Assembly (NCBI GenBank): GCA_944391085.1
Contig: CALXSE010000006.1
Coordinates: forward strand, 1 to 64,000
Reading direction: 5' to 3'
DNA from: an uncultured Kiritimatiellota bacterium
GTDB taxonomy: Bacteria > Verrucomicrobiota > Kiritimatiellia > RFP12 > DVOR01
Length of the DNA: 64,000 nt
This document shows, piece by piece, positions 7,278-14,866 of this stretch; positions within the stretch are counted from its first letter, which is position 1, and each line of letters begins with the position of its first letter. Position numbers and translations under genes: made by a program. Below the pieces are notes generated by a model. It ran no database searches and was not told where the DNA came from. It saw only the letters and a list, made by a program, of their open reading frames with translations.

Positions 7278-9380
7278 ATGGCCGCGCCCCGCACCCGCCT
7301 GTTGGACGACCCCTGGCTCGCCCCCTACGCGGACGTCATCGAGCACCGCGCCGAACGCGCGCGCCTCCTCGCGGCCCGCCTGACAGGCGGCGCGCACGGC
7401 GCGCAGGCCCTCGCCGACTTCGCCAGCGCCCACGAATACTACGGCCTCCACCGCACCAAGGACGGCTGGGTCTTCCGCGAATGGGCCCCCCACGCCTCCG
7501 AGATCTGGCTCGTCGGCGACTTCAACGGCTGGGAACGCTCCCTCGCCTACCGCGCCGAACGCATCCCCGGCCGCGACGTCTTCGAATGGCGCGGCCCCGC
7601 CGGCGCCATGGCCCACGGGCAGTTCTACCACCTCGAGGTCTGCTGGGACGGCGGCCGCGGCGAACGCATCCCCGCCTACGTCCGCCGCGCCGTGCAAGAC
7701 CCCAAGACCGGCCTCTTCGCCGCCCAGGTCTGGGCCCCCAAGCCCTACAGATGGCGGCACGACTTCCGCCGCGACCCCGCGCAGGCCCCCCTCATCTACG
7801 AGGCCCACGTCGGCATGGCCCAGGAACGCGAAGGCGTCGGCACCTACGCCGAGTTCGCCCAAAACATCCTCCCGCGCATCAAGAAGGCCGGCTACAACAC
7901 GCTCCAGCTCATGGGCATCATGGAGCACCCCTACTACGGCAGCTTCGGCTACCACGTCTCCAACTTCTTCGCCGCCAGCTCCCGCTTCGGCACCCCCGAA
8001 GACCTCAAGGCCCTCGTCGACGAGGCCCACGGCATGGGCCTGGCCGTCATCATGGACATCGTCCACTCCCACGCCGTCAAGAACGAGCGCGACGGCCTCT
8101 CCCTCTTCGACGGCACCCCCTACCAATACTTCCACGACGGCTCCCGCGGCTGGCACGACGCCTGGGACTCGCGCTGCTTCGACTACGGCAAGACCGACGT
8201 CCTCCACTTCCTCCTCTCCAACTGCCGCTTCTGGCTCGACGAATACCGCTTCGACGGCTTCCGCTTCGACGGCGTCACCTCCATGCTCTACCTCCACCAC
8301 GGCCTCGGCGTGGACTTCTCCGACTACGGCATGTACTTCGACAGCTCCGTCGACGAAGACGCCTGCACCTACCTCACCCTCGCCAACACCGTCATCCACG
8401 CCGTCCGCCCCGACGCCCTCACCGTCGCCGAGGACGTCAGCGGGATGCCCGGCATCGGCGCCCCCCCCGACGAAGGCGGCATCGGCTTCGACTACCGCAT
8501 GGCCATGGGCGTCCCCGAATGCTGGTTCAAGCTCGTGCGCGACATCCGCGACGAAGACTGGTCCGTCGGCTTCCTCTGGCACGAGCTCACCAACCGGCGC
8601 GCAGACGAACGCACCGTCAGCTACGTCGAATCCCACGACCAGGCCCTCGTCGGCGGAAAATCCTTCATCTTCCAGATGATCGACAAGGAGATGTACTTCT
8701 CCATGCACGTCGGCTCCGGCAACCTCTACGTCGACCGCGGCATCGCCCTGCACAAGATGGCCCGCCTCGCCACCCTCGGCTGCTGCTGCGCCTACCTCAA
8801 CTTCATGGGCAACGAATTCGGCCACCCCGAATGGATCGACTTCCCCCGCGAAGGCAACAACAACAGCTACCACCACGCCCGGCGCCAGTGGTCCCTCCGC
8901 GACGACCCCAAGCTCTACTTCAAGGCCCTCGGCGACTTCGACGAGGCCATGATGCGCCTCATCAACCAGGCCGGCGTCCTCGACCAGGGCACCTGCCCCA
9001 AGCGCATCTTCGCCAGCGACGACGACAAGATCCTCGCCTTCATGCGCGGCGACCTGCTCTTCGTCTTCAACTTCCACGGCGAGCACTCCTTCGCCGATTA
9101 CCCCCTCATCGTCCCCCCCGGCCGCTACACGCTCGCCCTCGACACCGACGCCGCGCCCTTCGGCGGCTTCGGCCGCCTCCGGGAAGGCCAGGATTACCCC
9201 CTCGCCACCATCGAGCGCGCCAACGAGGTCTGCTTCGCCATCCACGTCTACGCCCCCGCCCGCACCGCCCTCGTCATCCGCCGCGCGCCGCCCGAGCCCG
9301 GCGCCGCCCTCCCCCCCGAGACCCTCCGCCGCCTGGCCGCCCACAAGCCCGACGCGCCCGGGAAAGGCGACGAGCCGTGA
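7278..9380 (+). CDS. glgB: 1,4-alpha-glucan branching enzyme (GH13, eukaryote-like subfamily)
   Basis: This 700-residue enzyme cuts alpha-1,4 chains and rejoins them as alpha-1,6 branches. It has an N-terminal carbohydrate-binding/CBM48 region (WVFREWAPHASEIWLVGDFNGWE), then the GH13 barrel with the nucleophile Asp in DGFRFDGVTSML (about residue 331), the acid Glu in VAEDVSGMPG (about 384) and the transition-state Asp in ESHDQALVGGK (about 453). Sequences such as GFRFDGVTSMLY and SHDQALVGGKSF are characteristic of the GH13_8 branch that includes eukaryotic branching enzymes, not the usual bacterial GlgB. It is directly downstream of glgA, with GGAGG before its start. Confidence 0.93.
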   Translation: MAAPRTRLLDDPWLAPYADVIEHRAERARLLAARLTGGAHGAQALADFASAHEYYGLHRTKDGWVFREWAPHASEIWLVGDFNGWERSLAYRAERIPGRDVFEWRGPAGAMAHGQFYHLEVCWDGGRGERIPAYVRRAVQDPKTGLFAAQVWAPKPYRWRHDFRRDPAQAPLIYEAHVGMAQEREGVGTYAEFAQNILPRIKKAGYNTLQLMGIMEHPYYGSFGYHVSNFFAASSRFGTPEDLKALVDEAHGMGLAVIMDIVHSHAVKNERDGLSLFDGTPYQYFHDGSRGWHDAWDSRCFDYGKTDVLHFLLSNCRFWLDEYRFDGFRFDGVTSMLYLHHGLGVDFSDYGMYFDSSVDEDACTYLTLANTVIHAVRPDALTVAEDVSGMPGIGAPPDEGGIGFDYRMAMGVPECWFKLVRDIRDEDWSVGFLWHELTNRRADERTVSYVESHDQALVGGKSFIFQMIDKEMYFSMHVGSGNLYVDRGIALHKMARLATLGCCCAYLNFMGNEFGHPEWIDFPREGNNNSYHHARRQWSLRDDPKLYFKALGDFDEAMMRLINQAGVLDQGTCPKRIFASDDDKILAFMRGDLLFVFNFHGEHSFADYPLIVPPGRYTLALDTDAAPFGGFGRLREGQDYPLATIERANEVCFAIHVYAPARTALVIRRAPPEPGAALPPETLRRLAAHKPDAPGKGDEP

Positions 9381-9476
9381 GCGCGCCCCGCCGCACCGCC
9401 CCGGCGACGGCCGGGGGGCTCCCCCCCGCCGCCCCCCTCGGCGGGACACCCCCTCCTCACCCTTAAGGAGCCCCTC

Positions 9477-10163
9477 ATGGTCACCGCCATCATCCTCGCC
9501 TCCGGCAAAGGCACCCGCATGGGCGCCGGCCTTGACAAATGCTTCCTCTCCCTCGGCCCCCGCCCCGTCGTCGCCTGGTCCCTCCTCGCCTTCGAGAAAT
9601 GCAAGGAGGTCGACCACATCGTCCTCACCGTCCGCAAAGACCAGCTCGCCGCCGCGCGCGGGCTCCAGACCATGTTCGGCATCAGCAAGCTGGACAGGAT
9701 CGTCGTCGGCGGCGCCCGCCGCCAGGACTCCGTCGCCGCGGCCCTCAGGGAAATCGACCCCTTCGACGTCCGCTACATCGTCGTCCACGACGCCGCGCGC
9801 CCCTGCATCACCCCCGAGCTCATCGGCGAGACCCTCAAATACGCCAAGCGCTTCGGCAGCGGCATCGCCGCCCACCCCGTCACCGACACCATCAAGATCG
9901 CCGGCAAGGGCCTCGCCGTCGAGTCCACCCCGGACCGCGACACCCTCTGGGCCGTGCAGACCCCCCAGGCCTTCGCCGCCGACAAACTCATCGCCGCCTA
10001 CGGCAAGCTCGCCGGCGACAAAAAGCGCACCTTCACCGACGACGCCGCCGTCTACGAGGCCGCCGGCGAGGCCACCCGGCTCGTCCGCTGGGAGGCGCCC
10101 AACCCCAAGATCACCACCCCCATCGACCTCACCGTCGCCGCCGCCATCCTCCGCCTCAACTGA
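9477..10163 (+). CDS. ispD: 2-C-methyl-D-erythritol 4-phosphate cytidylyltransferase
   Basis: IspD makes CDP-methylerythritol from MEP and CTP in the non-mevalonate isoprenoid pathway. The 228-residue protein has the nucleotidyltransferase N-terminus AIILASGKGTRMG, a slightly divergent form of the usual AAGxGxRM loop, then VHDAARPCI, HPVTDTIK, WAVQTPQAF and FTDDAAVYE, all classic IspD positions. A Shine-Dalgarno AAGGAG stands just upstream. It follows glgB by 97 bp and may be cotranscribed. The next enzyme of the pathway but one, ispF, is at 24778-25254 on the other strand and not adjacent. Confidence 0.93.
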   Translation: MVTAIILASGKGTRMGAGLDKCFLSLGPRPVVAWSLLAFEKCKEVDHIVLTVRKDQLAAARGLQTMFGISKLDRIVVGGARRQDSVAAALREIDPFDVRYIVVHDAARPCITPELIGETLKYAKRFGSGIAAHPVTDTIKIAGKGLAVESTPDRDTLWAVQTPQAFAADKLIAAYGKLAGDKKRTFTDDAAVYEAAGEATRLVRWEAPNPKITTPIDLTVAAAILRLN

Positions 10164-10166
10164 CCT

Positions 10167-10925
10167 ATGCCACGCGCCAAACGTTACGCCGTCATCAGCG
10201 ACATCCACGCCAACATCGAGGCCCTCGAGGCCGTCCTCGCCGACGCGCGGGCCCAGGGCGTCGACGACGTCGTCTGCCTCGGCGACATCGTCGGGTACAA
10301 CGCCGCCCCCGCCGAATGCATCCGCCGCATCCGCGACCTGGGCTGCAGGGTCGTCAAGGGCAACCACGACCATTACTGCTCCGACCCCTACGTCAACCTC
10401 GACGACTTCCAGCCCAACGCCGCCAGCGTCATCGAATGGACGCGCCGCAACATCAGCGAGGACGACACCCGCTGGCTCCACGGCCTCCCCCTCACCGCCG
10501 TCCTCTCCGGCTTCACCCTCGTCCACGCCAACCTCGACACCCCCGGCCACTTCCGCTACACCTTCAACGACGACGACGCCGCCGCCAACTTCGCCACCCA
10601 GGCCACCAAGGTCTGCTTCCACGGCCACACCCACGTCCCCTGCATCTTCCTGCGCGACAACGCCACCCTGCGCATCGCCAAGCTCGCCCCCACCGACGGC
10701 ATCCTCGAAAAGGGCAAAGGCCTCTACTTCATCAACGTCGGGTCCGTCGGCCAGCCCCGCGACGGCATCCCAAAGGCCTGCTACGCCATCTTCTCCATGG
10801 AGGGCCTGACCCGGCTTTCCATCCAGTTCCGCCGCGTCGACTACGACATCGAGGCCGCCGTCCGCCGCATCGAGCTCGCCGGGCTCCCGGAGCGCCTCAT
10901 CACCCGCCTCTACACCGGCCAATGA
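10167..10925 (+). CDS. Metallophosphoesterase (calcineurin-like, YfcE/diadenosine-tetraphosphatase-like)
   Basis: The 252-residue soluble protein has all calcineurin-like metal motifs: VISDIHANIEAL near residue 9, CLGDIVGYN near 40, VKGNHDHY near 66, an isolated His in TLVHANL and the final FHGHTHVP near 152. The layout matches small bacterial phosphodiesterases related to YfcE and ApaH-like enzymes. The substrate cannot be told. It begins three bases after the ispD stop with no obvious Shine-Dalgarno, suggesting translational coupling within the glg-ispD run of genes. Confidence 0.88.
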   Translation: MPRAKRYAVISDIHANIEALEAVLADARAQGVDDVVCLGDIVGYNAAPAECIRRIRDLGCRVVKGNHDHYCSDPYVNLDDFQPNAASVIEWTRRNISEDDTRWLHGLPLTAVLSGFTLVHANLDTPGHFRYTFNDDDAAANFATQATKVCFHGHTHVPCIFLRDNATLRIAKLAPTDGILEKGKGLYFINVGSVGQPRDGIPKACYAIFSMEGLTRLSIQFRRVDYDIEAAVRRIELAGLPERLITRLYTGQ

Positions 10926-10929
10926 ACCC

Positions 10930-11442
10930 ATGGAACAGGGCTCTCGGAGGGGAGAAAGCTTGGCGCGTGCAGTGAAAGGGCCGACCCCGCGGGCCGGCCA
11001 GGCCATGGTCGAGCTCGTCGTCGCGCTTGTCTGCCTCCTTGCCCTCGTCCTCGGCGCCACGACCCTCGCCCGGCTCGCCCACCGCGGGCTCCGCCTCCGC
11101 CACGACGTCCGCCTCGAGGCCGGCACGGGGGCCCTCGGCCGCGCCACCCACGGCTGGGTCTCCCCCACGCAGGCCCCCGAGACCCGCTCCGACCCCTTCC
11201 ACCGCCTCAACGCCCACACCCGCCTCGACGCCTACGCCCCCGCCCTCGTCAGCCGCCTCCCCGCCGGCAACTATACCCTCGCCGCGCGGGATCTCCCCCT
11301 GGCCGAGCTCGGCCTCAAGGCCGCCGCCCGGGAGGCGCGCGTCCCCCTCGATTCCGCCTTCGTCTCCCTCATCTACCGCAAACCCTCCGTCCTCCTCCGC
11401 CAGGAGGCCACCTTCCCCGCCGCCACCGGCCTCTGGGAATGA
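10930..11442 (+). CDS. TadE-like prepilin-type protein
   Basis: The 170-residue product has the arrangement of TadE/TadF minor pseudopilins: a short basic leader ending in Gly, then QAMVELVVALVCLLALVLGA as the single N-terminal hydrophobic helix, with the Glu at +5 of the presumed mature protein, and a globular C-terminal part. Two starts are possible: the ATG at 10930 has no ribosome site, while a TTG at 10960 is preceded by GGAGGGGAG and yields a shorter leader. No other tad/flp pilus gene is in the window, so it is an orphan here. The target may be a pilus encoded elsewhere or a pseudopilin-like envelope role. Confidence 0.65.
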   Translation: MEQGSRRGESLARAVKGPTPRAGQAMVELVVALVCLLALVLGATTLARLAHRGLRLRHDVRLEAGTGALGRATHGWVSPTQAPETRSDPFHRLNAHTRLDAYAPALVSRLPAGNYTLAARDLPLAELGLKAAAREARVPLDSAFVSLIYRKPSVLLRQEATFPAATGLWE

Positions 11443-11463
11443 CCCGCCCCAAGGAGCCCCGCC

Positions 11464-11832
11464 ATGCCGCGCTTCGCGCACTTCAACTTCAACGTCCTCG
11501 ACCTCGGGAGGAGCCTCGCCTTCTACAAGGAGGCGCTCGGCCTGGAGCAATGCCGCCACATCGACGCCAAGGACGGCGCCTTCAGGATCGTCTACCTCAC
11601 CGACGGCCAAAGCGACTTCCTGCTCGAGCTCACCTGGCTGCGCGACCGTACCGAGCCCTACGCCCTCGGCGACGAGGAGTTCCACCTCGCCCTCCACGCC
11701 GAGGATTACGACGCCCTCCACGCCAGGCACGCCGCCATGGGCTGCATCTGCTTCGAGAATCCCGACATGGGCATCTACTTCATCAAGGACCCCGACGGCT
11801 ACTGGATCGAGATCCTCCCCTCCCGCCGCTGA
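11464..11832 (+). CDS. gloA: Glyoxalase I family protein (lactoylglutathione lyase-like)
   Basis: This 122-residue protein is a two-repeat vicinal-oxygen-chelate fold. Metal ligands are visible as His in FAHFNFNVLDL (about residue 6), Glu in FLLELTW (about 56), His in FHLALHAEDY (about 74) and Glu in GYWIEILPS (about 117). The phrase FIKDPDGYWIEI is the glyoxalase I signature. The family isomerises the methylglyoxal-thiol hemithioacetal. Related VOC proteins can have other substrates, so the exact reaction is probable rather than certain. AAGGAG precedes the start. Confidence 0.85.
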   Translation: MPRFAHFNFNVLDLGRSLAFYKEALGLEQCRHIDAKDGAFRIVYLTDGQSDFLLELTWLRDRTEPYALGDEEFHLALHAEDYDALHARHAAMGCICFENPDMGIYFIKDPDGYWIEILPSRR

Positions 11833-11871
11833 GCGCCCGCACGCCCCGGCGCGGCCCGCGGGCCGGTTTTG

Positions 11872-11880
11872 TGGTACAAT
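11872..11880 (+). promoter_or_regulatory. Extended -10 promoter before the kinase-fold gene
   Basis: TGG followed by TACAAT (11875-11880). The expected start of transcription is near 11887, about 15 nt before the ATG at 11902, leaving room for the ribosome site GGAG in between. Confidence 0.55.
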
Positions 11881-11901
11881 GGGCGGAAACGGAGCGAGAC
11901 A

Positions 11902-12663
11902 ATGGCCTTCGGGATCACGAGAGCGAGTTGGGAGCATGGCGGCGCGGCCTGCCTGAGCAAGGGGCGGGCCGGGAACGCGCGCGTCTGGCGGGTGGAGACG
12001 CCGGAGGGGACGTTCGTCGTCAAGGATTTCCGCAAAAGCCCGTGGTGGATCCGCTGGACGTGGGGGCGGTGGATGATCGGGCACGAGTATCGGCTGCTGA
12101 AGGCGCTGGAGGGGCTGGAGGGGGTGCCGCAACGGGTCTTCCGGGTGGACGCCTACGCCTTCGGGATGGCGTTCCTGGAGGGCGTGTCGCTGGGGGACAG
12201 GAACCAGCGCGCGGCGACGGAGCGCCTGGACTACCTGCCGGTCTCCTTCTTCTTCAGGCTGGAGCGGCTGATCTGCGCGATGCACCGGCGCGGGGTGGCG
12301 CACCTGGACTCGCGGAACGCGAAGAACGTGATGGTGCTGCCGGGGGACCGCCCCGGGCTGGTGGACTTCCAATCCGGGGTGAGGATCCGCGGGTGGTTCC
12401 CGCGCTGGGTGAAACGCCTGCTGTGGGTCTCCGACCTCTCCTCGGTGTACAAGCACTATTACCGCCATTACTACGACGGCCGCGGCGGCTTCAACGACGG
12501 CCCGGGCGGCTTCCCGGAGAGCCGGGCGCGGATCCTGGTGGGGATGATGCGCCTGCGGAGGCTCTGGGTGTTCAAGGGATACGCCTTCGTCTCGGCGCAC
12601 AAGCCAAAGGATTACGAACTCGCGCTGCGGCGGCGGGTCCTGGGCGAAGCGGGAGGGCAGTGA
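11902..12663 (+). CDS. Kinase-fold protein (lipopolysaccharide/RIO-type kinase-like)
   Basis: The 253-residue protein resembles small atypical kinases of the KdkA/WaaP/InaA group that phosphorylate lipopolysaccharide core sugars. Visible motifs are the ATP-lysine strand FVVKDFR (about residue 36), the catalytic loop HLDSRNAKNVMVL (about 134-146; His, Asp and Asn in the right spacing) and the metal-binding VDFQSG (about 155). The rest is basic and aromatic with no membrane segment. I chose ATG 11902, with GGAG upstream, over an earlier frame opening that would run through the -10 box. It begins a run with corA and the DUF2851 gene. The substrate is inferred from family resemblance only. Confidence 0.65.
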   Translation: MAFGITRASWEHGGAACLSKGRAGNARVWRVETPEGTFVVKDFRKSPWWIRWTWGRWMIGHEYRLLKALEGLEGVPQRVFRVDAYAFGMAFLEGVSLGDRNQRAATERLDYLPVSFFFRLERLICAMHRRGVAHLDSRNAKNVMVLPGDRPGLVDFQSGVRIRGWFPRWVKRLLWVSDLSSVYKHYYRHYYDGRGGFNDGPGGFPESRARILVGMMRLRRLWVFKGYAFVSAHKPKDYELALRRRVLGEAGGQ

Positions 12664-12664
12664 G

Positions 12665-13603
12665 ATGCTTTCGATCTATCAGTGGGTGGACGGCAGCCTG
12701 CGCGAGGTGGTGACGCCGGACGGGCCGTGCTGGATCAACCTGGCCGACCCCACCTCGGAAGAGATCCTGCGCGTGCAGACGCTGACGGGCGTCTCGCGCG
12801 AGTTCCTCTCCGACCCGCTCGACCGCGACGAGCGGCCGCGCCTGGACGTGGACGACGACGGCACGGTGCTCATCGTCGTCCACGTGCCCTACCACGAGCC
12901 CAACGAGAACCTCCACCCCTTCAACACCCTCCCGCTGGGCGTGGTGCACACCTCCAACGCCGTCATCACCGTCTGCAACCGCCCCACCCCCATCGCCGCC
13001 TCCTTCCTCGACCAGATCCGCCGCGTCTGCCCGCCCGAGCAGAAGTTCCGCTTCACCTTCCACCTCCTCTGGCACGCCGCCATCCTCTACCTGCGCTACC
13101 TGCGCGACATCCGCCAGCGCGCCGACCTCGTCGAGCAGGAGCTCCACGAATCCATCTCCAACGAAGGCCTCATGCGCCTGCTCAACATCGAGAAGTCCCT
13201 CGTCTACTTCACCACCTCCCTCAAGGCCGACGACATCCTCCTCTCGCGCATCCGCACCACCCGCCAGCTCGACATCGACGAGGACGACCTTGACGTCCTC
13301 GAGGACGTGCGCGTCGAATACCAGCAGGCCCTCGAGATGGCCTCCATCCACAGCAACATCCTCACCGGCACGCTCGACGCCTTCGCCTCCATCATCAGCA
13401 ACAACCTCAACAACGTCATGAAGTTCCTCACCTCCATGACCATCGTCCTCACCGTGCCCATGCTCCTGGCCTCCATCTTCGGCATGAACACCTGGCTCCC
13501 CTTCGCGCACGGCGGCCCCTGGGGCTTCGCCGCCATCGTCTCCATCGCCGTCCTCCTCGTGCTCGTCACCGTCGTCTTCTTCTCCAGGAAACGCTTCTTC
13601 TGA
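12665..13603 (+). CDS. corA: CorA-family magnesium/cobalt transporter
   Basis: The 312-residue protein has a large acidic cytoplasmic N-terminal domain, a long helical stalk, and two C-terminal transmembrane helices. The GMN signature (SIFGMNTWLP) ends the first helix and forms the selectivity filter. The second helix runs to a basic C-terminal RKRFF. CorA pentamers move divalent cations, chiefly Mg2+, across the inner membrane. GGGAGG precedes the ATG, which lies one base after the kinase-like gene. The following gene overlaps by one base (TGATG), so the three are translationally coupled. Confidence 0.92.
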   Translation: MLSIYQWVDGSLREVVTPDGPCWINLADPTSEEILRVQTLTGVSREFLSDPLDRDERPRLDVDDDGTVLIVVHVPYHEPNENLHPFNTLPLGVVHTSNAVITVCNRPTPIAASFLDQIRRVCPPEQKFRFTFHLLWHAAILYLRYLRDIRQRADLVEQELHESISNEGLMRLLNIEKSLVYFTTSLKADDILLSRIRTTRQLDIDEDDLDVLEDVRVEYQQALEMASIHSNILTGTLDAFASIISNNLNNVMKFLTSMTIVLTVPMLLASIFGMNTWLPFAHGGPWGFAAIVSIAVLLVLVTVVFFSRKRFF

Positions 13604-14865
13604 TGGCCGCGGACCTCGCCACGCTCGCCGAGCCCTACGCCGCGCGCCTCCGCCGCGCGGACACCCTCGCGGAGCCCGGCGCCCCCGGCGAGATGCGCCT
13701 CCAGGCCCTCTGGCGGGACGGCCGCCTCCCCGCAGGCCTCGCCCTCCCGGACGGCACGCCCCTGGAGGTGCTCGACCCCGGCCGCTGGAACCGCGGCCCC
13801 GGACCGGACTTCCTCGGCGCCCTGCTCTCCTTCGGCGGCGCCATCCGCCGCGGCGACGTCGAGCTCCACCTGCGCCCCGCCGACTGGGACGCCCACGGCC
13901 ACGCCGCCGACCCGGCCTACGCCGGCGTCATCCTCCACGTCACCTGGGCCCCCGCCCCCGAGGCCAAAACCCTCCCGCCCGCCGTCCCCACCCTGGCCCT
14001 GCGCCCCTTCGCCGGGCGTGGCGGCCCCCTCGCCCTCGACGCCCTGCCCGGGCCCGACGCGCCCGCCCCGCGCCCCTGCCGGGCCCGCCTCGAGGCCGAG
14101 CCCGGCGCGCGCGACCGCCTCCTGGCCGCCGCGGGGGCGCACCGCCTCCTGGCCAAAAGCCGCGCCTTCGCCCAGGCACTCCGGGTCGGCGACCCCTTCC
14201 AGGCCTTCTACGAGGGCCTCCTCGCCGCGATGGGCTACGGCCGCAACGCCGCCCCCTTCCGCCGGCTGGCGCGGGAGGTGCCCTTCGCGCGGCTGGAGGG
14301 GCTCCCCTCCCTGCGGCGCCTCGCCGTCCTGGCGGGCGTCGGCGGCCTGCTGGGGGAGGATCGCCGCGCGCTCTGGGATCTGTGGTGGGGCAGCGGCTTC
14401 CCGCCGCCCCTGCGGCCCTATGCGTGGGACTTCCGCGCGATGCGCCCCCAGAACCACCCCTTCCGCCGGCTGGCCGGCGCGGTCGGCGTCCTCCACCACG
14501 CCGGCGCCCTGCTGGATCTGCCGCTGGACGGCCTCCCCAAGGCCCTCTCCGAGGCCTCCCGCACCCTCTGCGCGGCGCTCGCGCTGAAGGGCGCGCCCAT
14601 CGGCGCCAACCGCGCCAACGCCATCGTCACCAACCTTTTCGTGCCCTACCGGATCGCCCTGGGGACCCTGGGCGCGGAGCATCTGCGCGACCTCCCGGGC
14701 GAGGACGTCTCCCAGCCCATGCGCGAGGCCTGGCACCGCCTTTCCGGCGCGCTCGACGGCCTCCCCGGGGACGGCCTGCGCCAGCAGGGCCTCCTCCAGA
14801 TCCACGCCGACTTCTGCGCCAACCCCGCCCTCTCCTGCGCCCGCTGCCCCCTCGCCGGGGAGTGA
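13603..14865 (+). CDS. DUF2851 family protein
   Basis: The 420-residue soluble protein matches the DUF2851 family by several conserved stretches: LQALWRDGRLP, WNRGPGPDFLGA, GDVELHLRPADWDAHGH and AYAGVILHVTW in the first 120 residues. The C-terminal part ends with a Cys-containing FCANPALSCARCPLA. This resembles the tail of the family, where a small Cys cluster is common. The biochemical role of the family is not known to me. It shares an overlapping start with corA and converges with the queH fusion gene, whose end is one base away. Confidence 0.8.
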   Translation: MAADLATLAEPYAARLRRADTLAEPGAPGEMRLQALWRDGRLPAGLALPDGTPLEVLDPGRWNRGPGPDFLGALLSFGGAIRRGDVELHLRPADWDAHGHAADPAYAGVILHVTWAPAPEAKTLPPAVPTLALRPFAGRGGPLALDALPGPDAPAPRPCRARLEAEPGARDRLLAAAGAHRLLAKSRAFAQALRVGDPFQAFYEGLLAAMGYGRNAAPFRRLAREVPFARLEGLPSLRRLAVLAGVGGLLGEDRRALWDLWWGSGFPPPLRPYAWDFRAMRPQNHPFRRLAGAVGVLHHAGALLDLPLDGLPKALSEASRTLCAALALKGAPIGANRANAIVTNLFVPYRIALGTLGAEHLRDLPGEDVSQPMREAWHRLSGALDGLPGDGLRQQGLLQIHADFCANPALSCARCPLAGE

Positions 14866-14866
14866 C

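Noticed and set aside
7218-11219. Very long minus-strand open frame opposite glgA-glgB-ispD
   Set aside because: It mirrors GC-rich codons of well-identified plus-strand genes, is low in complexity (Val/Gly/Asp/Glu) and has no domain.
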